From Rhodosorus marinus (taxonomy: Eukaryota; Rhodophyta; Stylonematophyceae; Stylonematales; Stylonemataceae), in assembly GCA_029953675.1 (NCBI GenBank), contig JAMWBK010000001.1:2393001-2457000 (forward strand): a stretch of DNA of 64,000 nucleotides. The letters run 5' to 3'. The notes under the pieces were generated by a model. That model had not been told where the DNA came from and made no database searches. It saw only the letters and a list, made by a program, of their open reading frames with translations. This document shows positions 7,457-18,462 of this stretch, piece by piece (the first letter of the stretch is position 1; every line of letters starts with the position of its first letter). Made by a program: the position numbers and the translations under genes.

Positions 7457-10450
7457 GGCTTTACTGGGCTTTACTGGACTGGACTTTACTGGACTTTACT
7501 GGACTTTACTAGCATAGCCTGAAGCGCTACGCAAGGCGGGAAGATGAACTAATAACTAGGGAGGGAAGCATGCAACCCCAGGCGCCGATGGCGCGCCTCG
7601 GAAAGCATGTCGCTGGAATATCGCCAAAGGGAGACATTTAAACGCCTCAAGAGCGCCAAATATTCAGTAGGATGCTCAGCAAAACATTTCCGCAACCACT
7701 CTAAACCCGACTTATCGACGTGACCAAAGCTTTCCACAATGAATGGCTGGAACCGGTGAGAGCGACCCTCAGCGCAAGGCAGACTGGCCATGCTCTCAGC
7801 ATACCGTCGTTCCTTAACTCTTCGAAGGGCTGAAGCCGCGGCCCCCCGGCGGCGGGCGGCTGCGGTGAGGTGGGCGCTGGCCACGGGGCAGATAATCGCA
7901 AGGTCCACATATGTTGAGCGTCTGGCAGCAGCGTCGGAGACAAGGAGATCGGCTATACAACGGGGCGGTGCAGAGTCCGAGATTGATCTGGGCAGTTCCG
8001 ACTCAACCTCAACCGTATGCCCTATCCGAGTCAAAAATTCGCTGAGGATGTACTTGAGGCGAGTGTGACGCCTCGTATGGAGACCTCTCAACAGTCCGCA
8101 GGAACCCAGGAAGTGGTAGCCACAAACGTCAATCCGGCTCTCACATCCCTGACAGAAAGACGGCCGATTAGAGTGCCACGGAGCCTGTGGCAAACCGAGA
8201 TAGATCCGTGCGGCAGAACGGAACTGGAAAGCATCGAGACGATGACTCAATGACGACGGTAGAGTGGTTAACCACAAGTGCGAGAGGTGGCCTCCCATGC
8301 CGCGGAGACGAGCGGGAGTGGTAGGCGGCGTGAGAGGAGAATTGAGCATGACTGTGTGAGTGGCACTGTGTTGGCCCCAGGTGAGGCTATGTTGAATCAC
8401 ATCAGTGCGGGAGCTACACAATCGGCTCAAACCCGGGTAGTCTGCAATAGGTAACCCGGGGCTAGCCTCTCCGTCATCGGCAAGAACTCGGTCGAGGGGA
8501 GAATCCTCAAACGCTTCAGCTCGTCCCCATAACAGCTCCCTCCAGGAACGAAAGCCGGACCGATTTGCGTCCGGCACGGCGTTGCACCTTCTGAACGCGT
8601 GTTGAAGACCATTATAAATTGTCAAAAGCGGGGGCGGCAGGGTCACTGGATCCTCGTTGGTCAAAGCTCGAGCCAAGAGGCAGGCACTTCGCATCTGGAA
8701 GGTCACCAACGTTCGCAGCGCGGTAACCCAGGAGGCAACCGCCGCTGGCGAGCATACCAGCCCACGGTCTGCGACGCCGAACCCCCCTAATAGCAACGGT
8801 AGAGCGATCTGTGCACGAATCAAGTCCCTGTCGGGAGCAGCTTCAAGATCGAGGGGCTCATCCAAGAGCGTTCCCCAGTGTTGCAGGGTCATCTCGTCGG
8901 CTTTAGCCGCGATCCACGAGCCCCGAGCTGGAGGCAGGCTGCGCAACCAGTAGTTGAGTCTGGAACCGGCACAAAAGCGGGAAAGCAAGCACGCCGATTG
9001 CAGCATGCTGTCGGGTAGGTGCTCAATGGCGTCGGTGAGTTGCTTGTGCCGTGCCAAAACTCGCTCGCAGGATGCTTGGACAAAGTTGTCAGTCCCCAAT
9101 CCGACGCCGTGGTGTTCGAACCCTTCACGTTCGCTGATTAGTCGCAGAGTGGGTGGCAGAGAGGCCAGCGACACGTCCCTCGGGGGGAGAAAGCGACATT
9201 TTTCTGTTTCCACAGTTAAACCGACGCGACGTGCAATCGCTTCGATCTCGGTCAGCCCCCTAGCCAGGGTGGCTGGGGTGCCCAGCAATGTTACGTCATC
9301 GTGGTACGCGCAGATTCGAAGATCCGAGACCTCAGTCGAAAGACGTAAAAGTACGAGCTGTAGGGCACAGGCATGAGGAAGAGGTCCGCAAGGGTCGCCT
9401 TGTTGGACGCCAGTATGTGCTTGAAAAACAGTGCCCTCCGTTGTCAAGTAGGGGAGGCTCTCCCCTCCGTAAATACCCGATAGAAACGGCCACGCCTCCG
9501 GAAACACACGTCAGAGCACCTCTAGCGCATGCGTCCGCGACACGCTGTTGAATGCGTTCCGGAAATCAACCACCAAGACTCCCCACTCCGGCCTACTGGC
9601 GCGTTCTAGCTCGATCCCATGGGTGATCAGTTCGCAACCCCCAGAAAATCCCACCCCTACTTTCAAGGGCGCCATAAAAGCTGTGATTCGCTGGCGAAGG
9701 CGCTGGCATAGCCACCTCCCGGCTAACTTCCGTAGGCTCTCCACCATCCCGATCGGCCGGAGACGGGGTGGGTCGGCTGGTGGTCAGGTTTTGTGGGCAA
9801 GCAAAGCTGGGCCTGCCGGAGATGTTCCCATGGCGCAGACGCACCCGATACGCCCTGGAACAACTTGTTAAGGATCCTCAGAAGCGCGCTCTGGCCAGGC
9901 TGGCTCAGGGCCTGCAATAGCTCTGTTCTTAGTCCGGAGGGTCCGGGACAGCGTCCCCGACGCGAGGTACGAAGCAAATCCTCCAGGTCAGACTCACTGA
10001 GCGTCAGATCGATGCGAAACCTGGCCAACTCCGGACGGTCCAAGAATACCTCGAATTCAGGGGACAAGTCCACGTCGGACTCAGGGAACAAAGACGACAC
10101 CGTCTGGGCGAGACTATCATCGTAGGGGAGGACAGGCGCCTGGCCCTCCAAAACCCGGGCCGCTCGACTTAAATCGCCCACTGCTGCCAATTTCTGTACT
10201 CGAGCCGGCACGGGCGACACTGTGCCATGCCGAGTCCGACGGGCGGATGGTGCTGACGACGCCAAATAGCTGCGCTGTAGTACTTCGAAGTCTCCCTTCA
10301 AGAACAGGGCCAGTGGGTCTCGTACTCGCCATCTGCGCTCCGATGTGTGAATGGGGACCAGAATCAGGTGCGGCATGACCCCAAGAAAAACCCAAATGAC
10401 TGTGTCCCGAATGTTACGAGCCCGGCTCGTGAAGATGAAATCGAGAATGG
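7457..10450 (-). mobile_element. RLE-A copy A4, 5'-truncated, ORF2 only
   Basis: The 3' tail lies at the left: about 55 nt of ctttactggact-type units (7457-7511), the longest tail in the window. Then come the 3' UTR and an ORF2 almost identical to A3. The copy starts (its 5' end) at 10450 inside ORF1b, directly abutting the 3' UTR of copy A5, in the same orientation. A4 therefore sits in or behind the 3' end of A5. Confidence 0.9.
7549..10376 (-). pseudogene. RLE-A ORF2 of copy A4 (one stop, one frameshift)
   Basis: The domain order and motifs match copy A3, including the YHDD motif. From ATG 10376 the frame runs to about 9730, shifts by one base near 9740-9750 (in the Pro-Ile-Gly-Met segment), and meets an in-frame TGA at 9508-9510 where A3 has CGA. 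It is then open for 652 residues to the stop at 7549, covering the RT motif C, zinc finger, RLE and tail. Few disabling changes over 2.8 kb point to a young insertion. Confidence 0.88.
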
Positions 10451-10481
10451 CCTAAAGCGCTACGCAAGCCGTGAAAAGAAA

Positions 10482-13163
10482 CTAAGAACTGGACTTTACT
10501 AGCCAAGAACTAGGTAGGGAAGCGTGCAAACCCAGGCGCCGATGGCGCGCCTCGGCAAGTATACTGCTCGAATATCGCCAGAGAGAGACACTTAAACGCC
10601 GCAAAAGTTCCAAGTGTTCAACAGGATGCTCAGTGAAACATTTCCGCAACCACTCCAAACCCGCCTTCTCCAGGTGACCAAAGCTTTCCACAATGAAAGG
10701 CTGGAACCGGTGGGAGCGACCCTCAGCGCGAGGCAGACTGGCCATACTCTCAGCATACCGTCGTTCCTTCACGCGGCGAAGCCCCGAAGCAGCTGCTCCC
10801 CGCCGGCGGGCGGCAGCCGTCAGATGGGCGCTTGCCACAGGGCATGTAATCGCGAGGTCAACATATGCTGAGCGTCTGGCGGCAGCATCGGAGACGAGGA
10901 GATCTGCGATACAGCGGGGCGGTGCCCTATCCGAGATCGATCTGGGTAGTTCCGATTCCACCTCAACCGTATGCCCTACCCGAGTCAAACATTCGCTGAG
11001 AATGTACTTGAAGCGAGTGTGACGCCTCGTACGAATAACCCAACAGTCCGCATGAACCTAAGAAGTGGTAACCACAAGCATCGATCCGACTCTCACATCC
11101 CTGACAGAAAGACGGCCGATTAGACTGCCACGGAACTTGTGGCAAGCCCAGGTAACGTGCGGCAGAGCGAAACTGGAAGGCATCGAGACGGTGACCCAGT
11201 GATGACGGCGGGGTCGATAACCACAAATGTGATAGATGGCCTCCCATGCCGCGGAGGCGAGCGGCGGTGGTAGGCGGTGTGAGGGTAGACTTGAGCAAGA
11301 TTGCGTGAGCGTCACTGTGTTGGCCCCAGGTGAGGCTCTTTTGAATCACGTCAGTGCGCGAGCTCCACAATCGGTTCAGACCCGGGTAATCGGCAACCGG
11401 TGACGCGGGGCTAGCTTCCCCCTCGTCAGCGAGTACTCTGTCGATGGGAGAGTCCTCGATCGCCTCGGTACGTCCCCATAACAGCCCTCTCCAGGAGCGG
11501 AACTTGGATCGATTCTCGTCCGGCACGGCGTTTCACTTACTGAACGCCTGTTGCAGAGCATCATAGATACTCAAAAGCGGTGGCGGAAGGGTCACGAGGT
11601 CTTCGATAGTCAGTGCTCTAGCCAAAGGCAAGCACTTCGCATCCGAGAACTCACCAAGATGCGAAGCGCGCTAGCCCAGGAGGCGACCGCCGCAGCCGAG
11701 CATACGAGTCCACGGTCGGCCACTCCAAATCCGCCTAATCGTAAAGGTAGGGCAATCTGGCCACGAATTAGGTCCCTGTCAGGAGCCTATTCCACATCCA
11801 GGGGTTCATCCATGCTCATGGTGTGCTAAAACTCGTTCGCAAGAGTCTTGGACAAAGTTGTCACTCCCCAAAGCGACGCCATGGTGAGCCCCGCAAGTTC
11901 ACCAAAGGCTCGGAGACTAGGTGGCAGGGAGCCCCTCGAAACTACACGCGGGCCGAGAAAACGGCATTTTTCGGGTTCCAATTTTAGACCTACTCCACGT
12001 GCTATCGCTTCCATCTGGGTCAATCCCCGAGCCCAGTGCTCAGGGGTGCCCAGCAACGTCACGTCGTCATGGTAAGCACAGATGCGAAGCTCCGGCACCT
12101 CAGCCGCCAGTCGCTGGAGCACGAGCTGCAAGGCACAGGCGTGAAGTACAGGCCCACAAGGATCACCCTGTTGAACGCCAGTACGTGCTGCAAAAACAGA
12201 GCCCTGCGTTGTCAAGTAAGGGAGGCTCCCCCTCCGTAAATACCGGATAGGAACAGCCACGCCTCCGGGAATACCCTTCGAATCACCTCCAAAGCATGCG
12301 TCCGCGAGACGATGTTGAACGCGTTGCGGAAGTCAACCACCAAAACGCCCCAATCCGGCCTACTGGCTCGCTCGAGCTCGATCGCATTAGTCACCAGTTC
12401 GCAGCCCCCGGAAAATCCCACCCCTACCTGCCAAGGCGCCATAAAAGCGGTGACTCGCTGGCGAAGGCGCTGGCATAGCCACCGCCCGGCGAGCTTCCGT
12501 AGACTCTCGACCATGCCGATCGGCCGGAGACGCGGGTGTGCCGGATCGTGGTCGGGTTTCGTTAGCAAGCGAAGCTGTGCCCGTCGCAGATGGTCCCAAG
12601 GGGCAGACGCACCCCCTGCACCCTGGAACAGCGTATTCAGAATCTTCACCAGTGCGCTGGCCAGACCGAAGAGCCCGGTGGCGAGGCTTGCTCAAGGCCT
12701 ACAGTAATTCCGTTCGTAGCCCAGAGGGTCCAGGGCAGCGTCCGCACCGGAAAGTCCGGAGCAAATCCTCCAGATCAGACTCACGGAGCGTCAGGTCGAT
12801 GCGGAACCTGGCCAACTCTGGACGGTCTAAAAATGCCTCGAATTCGGGGAGCAAGTCCACGTCAGACGAGGGGAACAACGCCGACACGGTCTGGTCGAGG
12901 CTATCGTTGTAGGGGGAGTACAGGTACCTGACCTCCAAGACCCGTGCCGCGCGGCTCAGGTCGCCAACCGCCACCAATTTCTGCCCTCGAGTCGTCCTAG
13001 GCGAGGCTGTCCCAGCACGAGTCCTCCGGCCGGATGCCTCGGATGACGCCAAGTAGCTCTGCTGCAACACCTCAAATTCCCCCTTCAGGAACATGGCCAG
13101 TCGTTCTCGGACGCCGCATCTGCGCTCCGATGTGTGAGTGGGTGCCAGAATCAGGCGCGGCAT
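10482..13163 (-). pseudogene. Decayed RLE-A ORF2 (copy A5)
   Basis: RT, zinc finger and RLE segments are recognisable in several frames: VVDFRNAFN and GVQQGDPCGP in the palm, AYHDDVTLLG as motif C, CQGCESRIDACGYHFLGSC as zinc finger, RCIADLLV/YVDLAIT in the nuclease, and the family tail. ATG 13163 corresponds to the start in A3 and again overlaps the end of ORF1b by 13 nt. Multiple frameshifts and the deletion near 11820 make it non-functional. It shows that YHDD is ancestral in the family and not a mutation of one copy. Confidence 0.85.
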
Positions 13164-13405
13164 GACCCCAAAAATTCCGACATAGCGACGTCCAGTTGAT
13201 TACGCGCCAGACTCTGTAAAATAAAATCCAGGATTGTCCCAGCCATGGAGAGCTCTCCTCGAGGGAGGACAAGAGGCGGAATCCTTCCCCAGAGGGGTAG
13301 AGAGCCTCCTTCCAAATAAATCCATCGCCAGAGCCAACTCCGCAGGCGCGTGCGCCAGATGCCCCAGTCTCCGCCCTCCTTGAGGACATAAGCCTGCAGG
13401 TCCAT
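13151..13405 (-). CDS. RLE-A ORF1b in copy A5, still open
   Basis: This is an 84-residue ORF with the same length, start context (hairpin plus one base) and end (LGSCRA, stop overlapping the ORF2 ATG) as ORF1b of copy A3. ORF1 and ORF2 of this copy are full of frameshifts, yet ORF1b is open, although 255 bp is a short target and this may be chance. The function is unknown. Confidence 0.5.
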   Translation of the reverse strand: MDLQAYVLKEGGDWGIWRTRLRSWLWRWIYLEGGSLPLWGRIPPLVLPRGELSMAGTILDFILQSLARNQLDVAMSEFLGSCRA

Positions 13406-13406
13406 T

Positions 13407-13424
13407 GGCTGCGACCTCGCAGCC
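13407..13424 (-). promoter_or_regulatory. Conserved hairpin before ORF1b, copy A5
   Basis: These are the same 18 nt as at 3865-3882, a 7-bp stem with loop aggt, ending one base before the ORF1b ATG at 13405. Flanking sequence differs from A3. Confidence 0.6.
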
Positions 13425-13454
13425 GTGGCCGGGGAGCTAATCGTGCTTCTCCCC

Positions 13455-14818
13455 CTAAGACCCGGGGGAGTCGGTCCTCGCGCGCTTGCCTCCTAACCTT
13501 ACCAAACTGGTCAACCGGCCACTCCGCGGGGCCCGCGGGATGGCTCCCCCGGGATTCAACAAAGTAATAGGGGCGTTCTCGACCGAAATGCCCTCCGGCT
13601 CCCCTTCCTCGCCACTCGCACCGGAAGTGGTGCTTGAAGCGAATACTCCCAAACGCCGTAGCTCTTCCTTGTGACTTGAGGTCAGCACAAGGTGCCTCTC
13701 CCGGTCAAAAAAGGTAGAGGCGGCTGCGCGCAGATGGCGTGGACCCGACGCAAAACGCTCCAAAAGTATCCGCTCCATGCGATGAATGCGAAGCCAGTGG
13801 ACAGCTGCAGCTTTCACACTAGTGTCGTGCTCAGATAGCCCTGCTGTTTCTCCGGGAGAGAGGAAAGTGCCCGAAAAACGGTCGAACCCGAAATGCAATA
13901 CGACCTGGGGTTGAGAACGCAACCAGCAGGCGCTCTCAGGCCACTGCTCGGTAGGCTTCTCCAGCAGGGCCTGCAGGTACGTGGCCGCGGTCGACGTGAC
14001 CACAAAGAGGACATCGCGACCCTCATAGTTTGCGAAAAAAATGAAGTCTTCGCGGCTCACCCCAAAGACTCCGCAAAAATATCCCGAAAATCTCGCATGG
14101 ACGGGACCTGGCCCCGTGTAGTCTGTGGCCGGACGTTGCGCACCCAGAGGAATTGCAAAGTAGTCGCCGTAGGTCTGCCCTGCTGCTCGCGAGAGGGCAA
14201 AAATCTTAGCATAGCCGCCGTCCGTGCGGCTGCGGTACCCTTCCCCAAAACTGAGACGCAAGACGGGGCCCCCTTGGGACCACCTCGTGCCCCCGCCTTG
14301 GCCTGGAGCTGTCGCCCACCTGAGGGCTGGCCCATGACTGGAAAGTCCGCTTCAGCTGTGGGAACATTCGAAGGATTAGGCAGCTCTGCGCACCTCTCCG
14401 AAGAGGCCCCAGCCGCGGAACCACCTTTGTCACCTTCAGGTCCCGGAGCTGCCCTAGCCTGTCCCGGGACAGGTTGTTGATTGACCTGGGGAAATTTACT
14501 GTCTTCCGCCAGCTTGGCCACATGGCTGGAATTCAAATTCTCACCCGAATTTGAATTTTCCCTCGCCAGGAGACCCGATCCCAGCCCCCCTAGCTTCTGG
14601 GTGAGCTGAGGAATGACACCTCGATCGTCCGCGGCCGTAATCAGGCTTGTTATAGCAGAGAGCAGGGCACGCATTTGCGGACCAGAGGCGCCCTATAACT
14701 CCACCTGCGTGGAGAAAGGGCCCGCGCGAAGGGACACTCTGTGTCCGCCCTCAGTAGACACCTCCGCCCGCGGGATCTCCGGACCCTCAGGAGTGGAGCG
14801 CGGAGGGACCCCGGCCAT
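13455..14818 (-). pseudogene. RLE-A ORF1 of copy A5, frameshifted
   Basis: From ATG 14818 the protein begins MAGVPPRSTPEG. A TAG follows at about residue 42 (near 14693), then an open stretch parallels A3 ORF1 (ALLSAITSLITAADDRG, TLQFLWVRNVRPQTTRGQVP), then a frame change near 14060. The second part (14057 to 13455) has FFANYEGRDVLFVV, HFGFDRFSGTFLSPGE and the basic end RARTDSPGS. It confirms the A3 start codon and the two-part build of the protein. Confidence 0.75.
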
Positions 14819-15063
14819 CACGGAAGAGTGTGTTGAACCGGAGTGTCACGAAGGAACCCGACCAAAAAATCCCGCGCAAACCAGCGCCTCAGACCGAAAA
14901 CTCCGGATCGAACACCCAAGAGGGGGAGAATCCCCGATAACCAACCACGAAACCCGAAAAAGCGTGGGATAAGACAGCGAGAGGATGCGCCTGCAACGAG
15001 GAACACTCTCGGACCCGAACACGACTCCAATCGCAACCGAAAACCAACTCCAACCCTCCCCCT

Positions 15064-17540
15064 AAGCTTGAGTCATACATTGGTTTGAAAGTACGAGAGA
15101 ACTGATAGGGATCTGGATCGATGAGTAAGCGTCGCGGGCTCAACCCCCGTCCGCGAAAGCCAACTCATCAACTACAGTGACCAGTAGTTTCCCGTCTCAT
15201 GAAATGAGCGTCTTTTATGGAGAAGCCTCTCGTTTTAGGCCACTAAGTGCAAGAAAATCGTTTTTGAAGAAGTGCATGGGTTGTCTCGAGGAAACGACAA
15301 GTCGCTCTCCTCGATGTCGCTTTTCGCGCTAAGCGGTAAACGATCACTCCATGAGCTGCTTTAGAGTTCATACACATTTTTGGTAGTGACATTGAGTTTT
15401 CTCCCTGTCTGTTCGAATCTAGCCACTACTGTACTTCCAATCGACTAACAGAACCGATAAACAGCCCTACTGGACTGAAGCGCGTAGAGGCCTTTTTAGT
15501 GAGTTCCACTACCCTGAAGCTGAAGGTTATTTTCTGATAGAGAGACGCAAATCCGGTTAGGGACGTTTCTAATTGACGTGGTGGCCCGGAGCTCTTTCGC
15601 TTGGGAGCGTCCCTGTCGCCCAAACTTCTGAGCTTCTCTCAACCCGGTTGCTCCATATGGTGGTTTTACTACATGTCGTTGCTCCCAAGACTACATGCTT
15701 CTCCAAGTGGGAGCACAAGAGCCCATTGGAATCAGATGGCTCATTCAGATCCTGATACGATTTGAAAATTGTCAGCCGGGAGAACCTGGCTCCTCGCGTG
15801 ACTCGCCCCTTAACAACAAGATAAAGGAGCCTGCTGAGAGTGGGGGTGATTGTCGGAAATGGCGTTATCTATCAATAATCCAGAAAATTCTTGATTTCTA
15901 ATCCAGAGAGCTACTTTCTTTCTCTTGTTAGGTACTCGTATTGAGCTACTAGGCCTCCGCCATCGCCCTCCAGGGCTGTCACTGAAGTCAGTGAACGCCC
16001 AGAGAGGCAGCCCTGGCAATTTCCCTGTGCTCATTGAGCTAAATTAAAAAAAAAAGGACGTACTGATTACACTAAAATCGATATGGACGAAATAATTTGA
16101 AAGATATATTTGCTCCCTTTTTCCACTGCCCTAATTCAAAGTCTCCTGTTTTTCCCAATAGTTCTCTAAAAGTTCAATTATTAAGTATACAGCGAACGGC
16201 AACATACAATTAACCCATTGTCATCAAAGTATGTCGTGCTCCAATTAAAATTCTTTTAATGTATATATATAAATAATTTTTCTCCTACGGTCCAGAATGC
16301 TTTTGAATACATGGAAGAGTATCTAGAGCTTGCCCTCCATAAAATGAAAAATTTATGCTCTAAATATGGACCAAAACTTAACTTTATTCAAGTTGTTTCT
16401 ATCTAAGACAATGCTGTCCTTTTAACAACTGTCAACTAGTCGCATGCTCTATTTTGAGAACAATTCCGCCCTCTAAATATTGGATACAAACTTAATCATT
16501 CAGTCAATCAAAATCTACGAAATACTTGTCCAGATGTGTCCTATATTTTTCGGGATAGCCCCAAAGGGCGGTAGGGGCTCAATACTATGTTTTTTGTTGA
16601 ATTTGGAGCGAACGTGCCCTGTAGGAGTTAACCGTCTATTCTGGTGGGAGAAGCAATCCAAACTGCTTCGTCATGGAGTTCGCATGATGATGCGTGTATG
16701 CCTCGGCAAGGATAGAGGAGGACGCGAGAGTAAGCTTTGGAGAGCTGATAGTGCTTCCACTGAACGTTTCAGTAGGGTCTCCTATTCTGCTCTGAAAGCG
16801 CTTCCCTTCGTTAACAAACTTGAGGACTAGAATTCAATGCTTTTCCGTTAGTCAAAAGAGGTGACGTCGCGTTTACGACTTGATGCTGACTGATTCGGTT
16901 TTCGCGTGGCGAGTTGGCATTTGGAGGTTCCCCTAGTCAGTTGAGTGTCAGGTGGTAGAGAAGTAGCGCGTTATGAGGATGCGGCCATTCAAGAACCTGT
17001 TTCAAGCAGTAGTTATTTCCTTGTCGTCTTTTGCTGCGTTCGAAATTAAAACTTGCGCTTTATAAACGAATGCCGAATAAGACAGGGCAAGCTATGCTTT
17101 TTCGATGTCCTTTTTCAGTTCCGATCTCATTTTAATTCGAAGGTGGCTACAAAGGGATAGCCTCTCGTGCACCTGCTCATCTACCTGAATGTTGCGTTCT
17201 TCATTGTAACCAATGTTTTTAAAACATGCTTCCAAGACCCAACAGGTCCCTCTCCGTATCTCTCCATTGTAAGCATGGCGAACCCTAGGGCTGCCTGCTA
17301 CTCGGGCAATCCAAAGCAGTCTCATGTACGCATACAGCTGTATTCAACCTGATACTGTTTGCAGAAGGGGTATACTCTGTGTGTGCGAAAACCGATCCAT
17401 TGGTATCTATCTCAAATTTCAGTGCGATTTCATCCCTCCTTGATCTGGACGACCGCCATGACAAGAGGGCGCAAGTAAAGTTTAACTTGTTTCCTCCAAG
17501 CCTGCTCCGCTACCTTGTTGACGTGCACCAGATAGAGATT
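15064..17540. other. Long intergenic stretch, mostly without recognisable features
   Basis: AT-rich in 16020-16500. The longest frame is 16480-16830 (+), 116 residues, Arg/Lys-rich in its second half with no recognised motif; it is not called a gene. A tRNA-like B-box (tgttcgaatcta, near 15410) has no foldable tRNA around it. Confidence 0.4.
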
Positions 17541-17548
17541 GAGAACAC

Positions 17549-17556
17549 TATATAAG
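17549..17556 (+). promoter_or_regulatory. Probable TATA box of secreted-protein gene 1
   Basis: tatataag lies 112 bp upstream of the ATG at 17668. The paralogue has tataaat at 20492, 123 bp before its start, and the 363-residue secreted gene has tataag about 90 bp before its start. The shared spacing supports core promoters with 5' UTRs of 60-95 nt. Confidence 0.5.
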
Positions 17557-17667
17557 CACTGTTCATTGAGTTCCCCTTGTTGAGTGCGGAGGAGTTTTAG
17601 CAGGAAGATTAAGAGACGTGAAGGGAAGGTAAAGTTTGCAGAAAGTAAGAAGAAAGAAACCTGAAAA

Positions 17668-18462
17668 ATGAAAGTGTCTGCGATTGTTATGGCTGCCTTT
17701 CTAGTAGCCCTTCTAGGCGTTGCCAGCGCACATCACAATGAACCCAAGCCCAGACCCCAGAGGTGCATGATTCCTTACTTTTGGAATATCTGCCAAGGGA
17801 GAGCGGACCGCGCCGGTAATCTGATCTACGCCGTGGAGTACTTCAAGCACCTTCTCGGAGGACGTGATAACGGACACAAGAGGGGTCCCATCAAGAGCGG
17901 ATTCAGGTGGATTAACTGGGACGACCGTGATATTCCATTCGAGATGAGGAGGGATTGGTTCAACCATAGCCACGGTATGACCCTTGATTCGAAACATGAT
18001 GAATTCCGGTGCAGCAACCCGTACTTCGGAAGGAACACCCACGACAAGCGATTCTCGTCGATAAACCACAGCGAGTCGAAGAACTTCATCACCTACACAA
18101 GGAAGCGTCTGTTTACCCCTGTTCACCAGAACAAATTTACCATCCGCTGGGTCATTCCCGGTAAGAGATCCAAGGCTCTTGTCCAAGGATTTGGAGCCGT
18201 CTTCGTCGATGTTTGGAAGGAGCACACCACCAAGATGATTGCTTATGATATCCATGGATGCGTGATAGCCGAACAGTACGTCCATCCTCAGGAACATGGA
18301 CTCTCCTTCCTTGGATTCCACTTCGAGCACCCGATCATCGCCAAGATTGAGATCGTTCTTGGCAACACCCCCATCGATCGGAGGTCCTGTGGGAGGAGGT
18401 GCGGAGATGACGTCGTGGTGATGGACGATTTCTACTTCTCTGAGCCGCAGTATGCCTTCTAG
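17668..18462 (+). CDS. Secreted protein 1, bacterial-like extracellular domain
   Basis: This intronless gene encodes 264 residues. Residues 1-21 (MKVSAIVMAAFLVALLGVASA) are a clear signal peptide, followed by a His/Pro-rich linker and eight cysteines suited to disulfides. The remainder has INWDDRDIPF, a central SKNFITYTRKRLFTP segment, a basic RWVIPGKRSKALVQ strand, then GFGAVFVDVW, GLSFLGFHFEHPIIAKIEI and VVVMDDFYFSEP. From memory, the same series of motifs (NWDGVPD, FFVPG, GFGAVFTDVD, LSFLGVSF, VVAMDDFIYGEP) marks a family of secreted proteins in bacteria, often with PEP-CTERM anchors; no anchor is present here. The activity of the family is unknown; a beta-sandwich binding role is inference. 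A paralogue lies 2.2 kb downstream. A 276-residue antisense frame is a shadow. Confidence 0.85.
   Translation: MKVSAIVMAAFLVALLGVASAHHNEPKPRPQRCMIPYFWNICQGRADRAGNLIYAVEYFKHLLGGRDNGHKRGPIKSGFRWINWDDRDIPFEMRRDWFNHSHGMTLDSKHDEFRCSNPYFGRNTHDKRFSSINHSESKNFITYTRKRLFTPVHQNKFTIRWVIPGKRSKALVQGFGAVFVDVWKEHTTKMIAYDIHGCVIAEQYVHPQEHGLSFLGFHFEHPIIAKIEIVLGNTPIDRRSCGRRCGDDVVVMDDFYFSEPQYAF

Larger units (their letters stand above)
10451..15063 (-). mobile_element. RLE-A copy A5, older diverged copy with both ORFs
   Basis: This copy has the same gene order as A3 on the minus strand: ORF1 (14818 to 13455), hairpin, ORF1b (13405 to 13151), ORF2 (13163 to about 10482) and a short 3' UTR. It is clearly diverged from A3/A4 in DNA and is a separate subfamily. 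ORF2 is broken into at least five frames and lacks a block of about 200 bp near 11820. The 5' boundary is uncertain (about 15063) because its 5' UTR is unlike that of A3. It lacks the terminal tagtaaagtccag tail and is cut exactly where A4 begins. Confidence 0.85.

Noticed and set aside
15405..15430. tRNA-like B box (tgttcgaatcta)
   Set aside because: No acceptor, D or anticodon stems can be paired around it.
16480..16830. 116-residue plus-strand frame as a gene
   Set aside because: No motif, no paralogue, AT-rich start and no promoter or splice support.
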